Shown here: positions 40,501 through 49,500 of the stretch, one piece after another | Position numbering within the stretch: the first letter of the stretch is position 1 | How the letters are laid out: each line of letters opens with the position of its first letter | Origin: Sapria himalayana | Lineage: Eukaryota; Streptophyta; Magnoliopsida; Malpighiales; Rafflesiaceae | Length of the DNA stretch: 64,000 bases | Direction: 5' to 3' | Assembly (NCBI GenBank): GCA_029783825.1 | Contig: JAREIK010000385.1 | Location: 4,570,501 to 4,634,500, forward strand | The notes under the pieces: generated by a model | What the model saw: the letters and a program-made list of their open reading frames with translations, nothing else | Database searches by the model: none | Told to the model about the DNA's origin: nothing | Translations under genes and position numbers: made by a program

Positions 40501-43500
40501 CAAAAAGATTAGGAATGAACCTAAATTCAAAAAAATTTGGAGATATAGTTGCATATCGAGATTGATGAAAAATAGAGGTGAATAAGATATAATTATATTA
40601 CAACTAGACTTGGACTTGCAAGCTAGTGGCCTTTTTGATAATGAGCTTGTCATTAAAACAAGAAAAATTAAACCTCCAAGTCAGTCATTTAGTTTTGTTA
40701 ATTAGTACATTGAAATTATTATATATATTTGATTAAATTAGGTGCGATATTCAACTAATAATTTATTTATATTAATTACAACTAAATGATGAGGTATATT
40801 TGGATTAGGTACTAGATATTTACAAAAATTTATATTGAGGATTCACAACCTAACAAGTAGTGTATCGGGTTGTGAAAAGAATTAGAATATCTTCGAGAAT
40901 GTTAATTACTAAAATAATTATATACAATTTAATTTGTCTTTAGACTCTTTATAATATTCTTTAAAGTAACTTAGATTCTTCAAAATTAAAATTTTGAGAT
41001 ATAATCATAAAAATTATTTGTTTTTTTAGATTCATAACAAGAGGAGAAATCAATTAGACCATCACGCTTGAATGATTTGGTGTACATTAAATACAACCGA
41101 ACCTTGATGAAAAGATACACCAAATATTATAATATTAATCCTATTAACTTGAAAGATATAGATGATAGCAATGAATAATTAATGGGAAGAAAGGAAGATA
41201 AAAATGATGTAAAAAATGATTTGGTGTTTGAAGATGATTTAACATAGAGTGATACTGTAAGAGCTAGTAGAGCTGAGGAGCTTATGGTTTATACAAGAGC
41301 TAAACCAAGCAAAACACCACCACCGACATCAAAACTAAAGTCAACACCATCTATCTCTAAACACTCCTACTCTTGCTTTGATTAATGAAGATAAAGAAAT
41401 GATTTATTTATCAGGAGAGGAAGATAAAAAAGAGAAAAAAAAGAAAATTAATATTGAGGATGATATTGATGAAAATTTTTTTGATTTTGATTTAGATATA
41501 AATACATAAGCATTTATTTTGTTTTAGAACATTAAATTTTTCGTGATGATAGAAATTACTAATGATTTTTGTTATTTTGTTTTGGAACTTTAAATGTTTG
41601 GATAATTAAAACACTATTAATGTTTAATTTTTATGTTTGATATTTTTACTTTATTATTTTTTATTATTAGATAAAAATTATAGACAATATTTAGTAAGAT
41701 ATATAATTTTTATTTGTATTAGATTGGATGCGCATCAAATATAAAATTTGTGCCTCGAGTGCGCCTTGCGCCTCAGGGCTTTTGCGCATTAGTGCGCCTT
41801 AAATAACTATGAGCTATCATTAAACTAAATATAGGTTATACAGTCAATATAATTTTTTATTTTCTAAATTTTTCATAGCATGTTTATCTAGATATAACTC
41901 TTCACATATTGAGGTATGTAAAAAAATATTTAGGCCTTATAATTTTTTTTAGTGATCATGAACACCTATTGTTAGTCAAGTAATTATTTTAAAGTTACAT
42001 ACTAACTTACACCAAGAGGAGATCCACTCTATAAAAAATAAAATATATACAATAGTTTCGAGATCTAGTACTGTGATAGAGTTTAGAGTAATGACAAAAA
42101 TTACATGTGAGATAATTTGGGACAGACACATTCTTTAAGATATCAAATAACTACTTACTTTCTCTACTACTATCTATTATGAGAGTCATGCAAAGTGACA
42201 CATAACCTCCAATCTAATATTTCATGAATAGATAAAGCACATAGAGATAAATTATTTTTTTCTTGAAGATGAAATTAAAAATAAGACAATTGATATAGTT
42301 TATATTCAAATAGCAGATTAATCAGCTGATTTCTTCATGAAGACCTTGAAAAGACCTAATCTCACTTTTTTTTCAAACTTAATATCTTAGATATTTATGC
42401 ATCAGCTTGAGAAGGCTATTACAATTTATGCATTTATGTTATTTTTTTATGATTTTATTTTTTCTATTTTGTAGATGGGAGCATCCAACATGTGCATTAC
42501 CTCAATCCAACTTATATAGTATTTATAGGGTTACCCTTTTGTATATTTCATTATAATTTTTCATACATACTTTTTGTAAACTATATTTTTGTTTAAATCA
42601 ATATTTTTCTTATTAAATACTCCTATAATTTTTTTCTTTTTCATCTATTTTTTATCAATATATTTCTTATTTTTATTATGATAAGAAAATCCTAACTTAG
42701 AATTTACTACAAAGACACCATGAACATTCTCATATTATTAGATATTCAAATACTTATTAACCACCAACTTCCTTAGACAAAAAGAAGTTAACCATGAGAT
42801 TTGATACTATATAAATATATAGTACCAAAATTAACTTAGAATTTACTCAAAGATATTATATTTTAAAAAATATATATTTTTCATGAAGAATATAAATGTC
42901 AAATAGTTGTTTTAAGATTTGATACTATATAAATGCACTGATGTAATATAACCATGAGATATCACAAACTTAAAGTTTAAATACAATGACATAGCTCGTG
43001 CAACAGCCCGTGAGTATTTCATCAGGGATTCAACCTTGACACAATATCCAATAATAACTAAATTAAGATAATTTTGCTCAACAATAAGCTCATCAAAAAA
43101 TGGTTTCTAACCCTAATTAATTTGTACAAACATGAACAAAACTTTCTTTCATTGTTAAATATTTGACTTGCGACAAACTTTACAAACTTAATTATGTTGG
43201 CATGTATGAACTCTTAAATAAGCATTCAATTGAACTCACACGTACATTTAAGGCTCCCTTATATCTTTTATGTTTGAACTAGTTAACATATTCATCTTTA
43301 AAGTTGTTAGGAAATAATGATGAATAATAAATACAATAACACTCATCATAAAATTCATACATCAAAAATCTTTATATAATAGATAAATATGATTGGAGCA
43401 GCACATAAGTCAGTTGTACCCATTAAAAGTACAAAAAACAAAAAAAATATAAAAATAATAATATTCTTTATCAAATTAGTGTGTACAAGTCACTTTTATC

Positions 43501-46500
43501 GGCCTTTTGGCTAAGATCAAGTGTAGTAGTGCGTACAAGTCCACAATACTAAGCATACAAAAAAATATGTAAGATGAGATCTCTTCAGAGTCTTAGTAAA
43601 TATCATCATTGGCTATTCTGCTATCTGAATGAATAAAATAGTAATAATCTCATCATAAATTTTCTCTCTTCGAAAAAAATAATTCACTTTAATGCTTTGT
43701 CCGATCGTGAAATACCAAATTGGAGGTTATACATGATCTCAGAAGCAACTATCATAATCACTCTGAACTCTACCCCTATATTAAATCTTAAAATAGTTAT
43801 ATAATTCTTACTTTTTCAGAAGATAAAATTATCTCAATGAAAACAACAAAACTTTTTATCGATATATATCGGAGCCAAATTCAAATTTGAATATCATCCA
43901 AATGAAAATGTAATAATCCCTGAAAGAGATATCTAGTCCTAAAGACTTCTTCATATATCTCAGTATGCGAATGGCTGTGACAAAATAAACCTATTGAGGA
44001 GAATCAAAAAAATAACTAATTATTTTGATTGTATATATTATATCTAATCTGACCATTGTCAGATAAATAATCACGTCATAAGTAAAAATAGTATATGGAT
44101 CAATAAGAGTATCTACTAGATAACAATACAAGAAATCAATACTTACAAGAGTATCACGTAAAAATCTCTTTTGTGACAAGATGATAACCCTCTTAAAATA
44201 AGTCAATTTTATGCTAAAAAAATATTTAAGTCTCACCCAGTCCTTCACATGAAACTATATCTGAAACTACTCATTGATAACTTGAAAATGATAACCTTAG
44301 TTCAGAGTTCATCATATAAAATTCTACATGTACACTAAATATCAAAATAATTGTCTACATCTTATTTTTCCAGGAAAAAAGATTACCTCCATAAAAAATA
44401 TAAAACTATATCGTTGACATTCTATCGATGTATACTAGTGTAAAACTTGAATCTCAATACCCAACTAATAAAAAATATCCATGATCCTTGAAAAAAATAT
44501 CAATTACTAGAGACTTCTTCACATATTTCAGTATAAGAACTACGCCAATGTGAACCAACTGAGGATAATCTTAAAAATAATTAACTATACTAGGTACATA
44601 TATTATATCTAGTCTAGCCATAGTCAAATTGTTAATCTTCTATCTAATTCTTCTATAAATAATTATGTCAATTAGAGAGATAGCATCATACATAAAATTA
44701 GTAAATAGATTAATATGAATATCTACTGGATTACAATTAAAAAGATTAATCTTTATTAAAATATCCAGTACAAATCTCCTCTATGACAAAATAATAGCCC
44801 TCCTCAAAATTCATCTAAAATTATGCCTAAAGTTACTCTTTGAAATGGGTAATTTACAACTGGTCATCTCATATAATCAGAATGTTATCCATATAAATAA
44901 TCAATAAAATCATCTTATTATCAAAATTTCTCTAAAAAAACAAAAAAAAATATCAATAACATACATGTGTGACTTAATTAAGGTTACGGCCTACTAAAAC
45001 CTTACGAACCTAGCTATTCCTCTTAGTGATTGCTTAAGTCATATATGTCTTTCATAATCTACAAGTTATATTTGACTGTGTTACTCAAAATTCATGTAGT
45101 TAATCCATATATATCATATTCTCAAAGTCACAATGAAGAAATAGATTATTCGTGTCTGACTAGTGTATCTTCCAACTATAAGATACTATAAAATAAATAA
45201 AAAATCATACTGAATTTATTTTAATTACTATAGAAAAAATATGCAGGTAGTCAACATCAAATAACCGGGTAAATTTTCTCAATATAAGTCTCACATTAAA
45301 ATAATCTATATTTCTATCTAGAGTTATTTTTACAATGAACACCTACATACAATCACCTATTGACATTCTTGAATGTCATAATACTAATTTTCATGTTTTA
45401 TTATAATAAAAGATATACATATCTTGCACCATGATCTGACATCATCTTTGATATAATAATATCTCAAAAAAAGGCTTAATATTCTAATACCATTTAGAAA
45501 AATAATAAAGAAAAAACAAAAGAATAAACAAGACAAAATACCCCAAAATTTATCAAATCGAATGCAAAATTACCGCTCCTCTATCCATTTGGGAGAACAA
45601 GTTGAATGTCAATATCAGAGAAATTGACTACATGATTAGCTAGCTCATTAGTAGACTCATCTCTTCTAAGCAAGCTATATGTCTCTCTCCTAAAATAGCT
45701 CATCTCTTCTGAGCAAGCATCTTAGTTACTGATTCAATATGAGACTATAAATAAGAAGACTCATTGACTAGTGTAATATTTGGACCTATATGAGATCACT
45801 CATCTAAAGAAACCTTATTATGTCCAAAATCAATATTATATAAATTTATTAGTAGACACGAATATTTCATAAAAATAATATCATAATTAGTATAAATATG
45901 ATCAGATGTAAGTGTATCTCACGAAAAACTCTATCTTCTAACTAGTGGTCCAATGAGATAATAGATAAGATATAAAGAGTAATAAATAAATGCAACATCT
46001 GAAATTCATACTCCCTAGACTTATTAAAAAATGAATTTTGATCAAAACAAATAACATCTGTACTTAATAAGATCCTACTAATCTCTCATGAAAAATACTT
46101 GTAGTCTTTTTTAATATTTAAATATCTAAGAAAGGTATATCTCAATACCTAAATACTAATATATCGTATTTTAAAGGGAAATCGAGGATAAAAAAAAGTA
46201 TCCAAAATTCTGAGAAGCAACATATATAGTCACTTTCTAAAATGTAAAATTCAAAAGAATATATACTAAAAATAAAATAAAATATGATATCTAATCAATA
46301 AAATTTATTATGATTAAAATTATATCTCTCTAAAAATATTCTGAATACTATTTCCAAGTAAGATTATCCAAAATATCTCAATCATATGTATATATATTAT
46401 GTTGGGGCATACTAGCATAAGATGTCTTGTATATAATTTTATTATCCATATGATAAATATTGAATTAATTTGATATACAATATAATCCATTGTCATTTTC

Positions 46501-49500
46501 TTAATTTTTTAAAATTGTTATCAAATTATTTTTTTTATTATGTTATTAAAAATTAAAAATATTTATTATCTATCTCGAAAAAGATATATCAATATATATT
46601 TCGATCAATAATCAACAAAAATGATAAGATAAATTAATCACTCACTTATCACATTTCTATCATAGGTCTAAGTATATCAAATCAAATACTCCTATTCAAG
46701 TCATATTAGTGTGTAGGATAGAAAGTTTTAATAAGTATTTCTAATTGATGTCTCGCATAGTATGATTGAAATAGCATTAAGATAAGGATTAAGTATGAGT
46801 GACTAAATTAAGAATGTACAACTAAAAGATCCAACATCTAGAAGGATATATTATCATAGAAGAAAAAATATATAATATATTATATTTAATCTTAAATGAA
46901 GTCTTCCTCGGAGTCTCTCAATCCTATAAATAATTATTAACACAAATAAAAATAAATAATAAGCTGAATTGCCTAAAAAGATAACACATAAAATAAATTA
47001 ATAAAATAATCAAAAATAAACAAAAGACAGAAAAAGTAACAAAGACTCAAATTATATATTATCATATTCAATATTTTAAATATTTGTCATTAGCTACAAT
47101 GATATTTTTAGAACAAAAAAAAATAAAATAAATATGATATGATTACTAGTAATATGAGTATTAATTCATATATCAATTATCTGAGTCTAAAATGAATATG
47201 CAAGAAACAATCAATAATACATAAAAGAATGAAATAATTTGTTATCTTAGAAAAGAATTCTTTATACTACTCTCTCGTGAGTAAAGTTTCATAGTATTTA
47301 AGCTCTATGAGAACTCTTGAAAAGCTTCAATAGTTATCATATATCTGATGTGACTCATCCTCCTAATGTGGGTATATTAAACTTGAATTCTACTCAATTT
47401 ACCAATGTTGTGACAATTTCTCTTTGTACAATACTACAAAATTTCAATTCTTTCAAATAAAAAATAAAACTACATCAAATTAAGATTTTCATAAACCCCT
47501 AATTTTTTTTTTTTATAATTCTGCCAAAACTCAAATTAGGGGTTTGGCCCAAAAATGGTAAACCCCTAAAAGTATTTATGTTGAGCATACAACATGTCAT
47601 GATGCATTATCATCATGTGCCACAACATGCAATTAGTTCTTATATCAATAATCTATGAGTCTAAAATAAATATATAAGAAACAACCAATAATACATAAAA
47701 GAATAAAATAATTTATTATCTAAGAAAAAAAATTTATACTACTCTCTAGTAAGTATAAGTATCATAGTTGATAAACTCTAAAAAAATTCATGAAAAACTT
47801 TGATAGTCATCATATATCTAATGTGACTCATCCACCTATAGTGGGTATATTAAATTGGGGTTCTACTCTATTTACCTATGTTGTGATAATCTCTCTCTAT
47901 ACTATACTAAAAAATTTTAGTTCTTTCAAATAAAAAATAAAACTACATCAAATTAAGATTTTCGTAAATCCCTAATTTTTATTTTTTTATAATTCTGTCA
48001 AAACTCTAATTAGGGTTTCAGCTTAATTTCGTAATCACCTAAAAGAATTAACATCAATCCACCACATGCCACAGCACATCACCATCATGCACCACCACAT
48101 GCAATTAGGGTTTTTGCAAAAAATATCACCACCATGCACATGCTTCCATTCACCTTGATAAAATACTATTTTATTCAAAAAAATCATGAACCACAATGCC
48201 TACTATCCACAAACCTATGGTTAAATTTTTTCTAAGTTGACTCTGATATTATGGTAAGAAATAATACTGAAAAATAAATAAAATAACACTCATCATAAAT
48301 TCATACATAAAAATATACTTATATAATAAACAAAAAAATTAGGCCACCCACAAATCAGGTGCTCTCATCTAAAATACAAATAATAAAAAAATTATAATAA
48401 AACTAGAACAAAAAGTACATTTGCAATAATTCATGGATACTACCAAGAAACATTACATAACACTCTCCCCTCACTAGTCAATTGCATACCCTTATACAAT
48501 AATTTAATCAAATTTACTTAAAACAAACTATCGATAATTGATTACTCCCTATGAATCATTACTTTATCAGGCTAACTTGATAACATCCTAGTTATCTACT
48601 CACTCACATTAAAATTTTTATTCCTAGTAGGTAACACCATTATGTGCTACTAGTACAACAAACATCACATGATCCAAAGGAACCAACAATTAATTATAAG
48701 CCCTCGGACCTAGAGATGTCAAACAGGTCATGGCAGACCGGTAGTTTTAGGCCACCCAACCGGACTACTTTGTCAGGCCAAGCAAGACACAATTACTATA
48801 CCGTGATGTGTCTGGCCCAGCATGGTACTGTGGAGGACAGGCCCAACACGAGCCCACAGCATGAAATCCGCTAGGTTTGGCTCTGTTCGAGTCAGGCCAA
48901 AATGCTAATTTTTATAGAAATTAGGGTATCGACGGCACGCCGCCGTTTATCTTCTCCCTTTTGGGGCTCAGCAAGCCTCGCCCATCGGGCGTCGCCGCAT
49001 CGACTTGTCGTGACCACACTCGGTGCGTGGTCACTCATGTCGTGCCGTGTTGTGCCTAGCACGGCACGCAGGGCGAAAATTTCTGCCTGGCACAACATGA
49101 CTCGTGCAATAGATGCACCCGACATAGGCCCGGACACGGCACTGTCACGTATCGTGCCGGCCTAGGCACGACTGAACTATGTCGTGCCTCATGCCGGCCC
49201 TGCCCTTTTGATACCTCTACTCGAACCACAACATTGATACACGGCAACAAATAAATTTGAACCATTATCACATAGGTTTCATTTGCTACTTGTAATTCCA
49301 TTGAAAAAGATTATACATATGCCACCAAGATCACAAAAAAAGTCAATACAATCACATTGACACTTCTTGTTTCGCTCTGATACCACTTTGTCATGGGCCT
49401 AGTTTTGACTAGGTTACACAACTCATGCGATACCACATGAGCATTCCATCAAAAGTACAACATTCACACAATACCAAATATTGACTTTATTTTAAACTAG

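Larger units (their letters stand above)
37980..41370 (+). pseudogene. DUF659-type hAT transposase pseudogene
   Basis: Readable parts in order: a BED finger near 38000-38040 (FCNKITKREIY) followed by KCTRYPEHVRKEKEDYMLAK near 38060-38125; after the nested element, 39310-39540 with MNYANFQPMLRKIGQYGIDY; 39614-39780 with VGEANVIRVITNNASNYVTA, the DUF659 acidic-residue region; 39880-39990 with VAHYLDLILKNIGKLPHN in a broken frame; 40283-40498; and near 41040-41290 the tail with LNDLVYIKYNRTLMKRY and later EDDLT, typical of this family's C-terminus. Stops and shifts interrupt all of it. A protein of this type would have moved the element. Confidence 0.75.
36603..41811 (+). mobile_element. hAT element with terminal repeats and target duplication (5.2 kb)
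   Basis: The left end CATAATTATGAAAGGCGCGCC and the complement of the right end CATAGTTATTTAAGGCGCAC form a terminal inverted repeat of about 20 bp with a few mismatches. The flanks AGCTACCA (36595-36602) and AGCTATCA (41812-41819) match at seven of eight bases, the hAT duplication. The interior carries a decayed transposase of the DUF659/BED class (37980-41370), different from the transposase family elsewhere in the window. A 900-bp element (38290-39189) is nested inside, so the original length was about 4.3 kb. The insertion is in RadA intron 2. Confidence 0.85.
43305..48462 (-). mobile_element. Degenerate Ty1/copia element, minus strand
   Basis: The left LTR start TGTTAGGAAATAATG (43305) and the matching TGGTAAGAAATAATA (48252) are both followed by AATAACACTCATCATAAA, giving a pair of direct terminal repeats. 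At 43991-44248 the minus strand encodes IIYLTMVRLDIIYTIKIISY, the C-terminal part of copia reverse transcriptase; the block repeats in decayed form near 44560-44760, suggesting an internal duplication. Gag and leader follow toward 48250. The U2-derived fragment sits near its left edge. No target duplication was found (AAAGT and CTCTC). Confidence 0.55.

Noticed and set aside
43492..43528. A functional U2 snRNA gene
   Set aside because: Only the first ~37 bases are present; the Sm site, 3' stem-loops and upstream promoter elements are missing.
48892..49301. Overlapping frames of about 80-90 codons on both strands
   Set aside because: All fall within or across the short hAT-like element at 48711-49219 and reflect its base composition.
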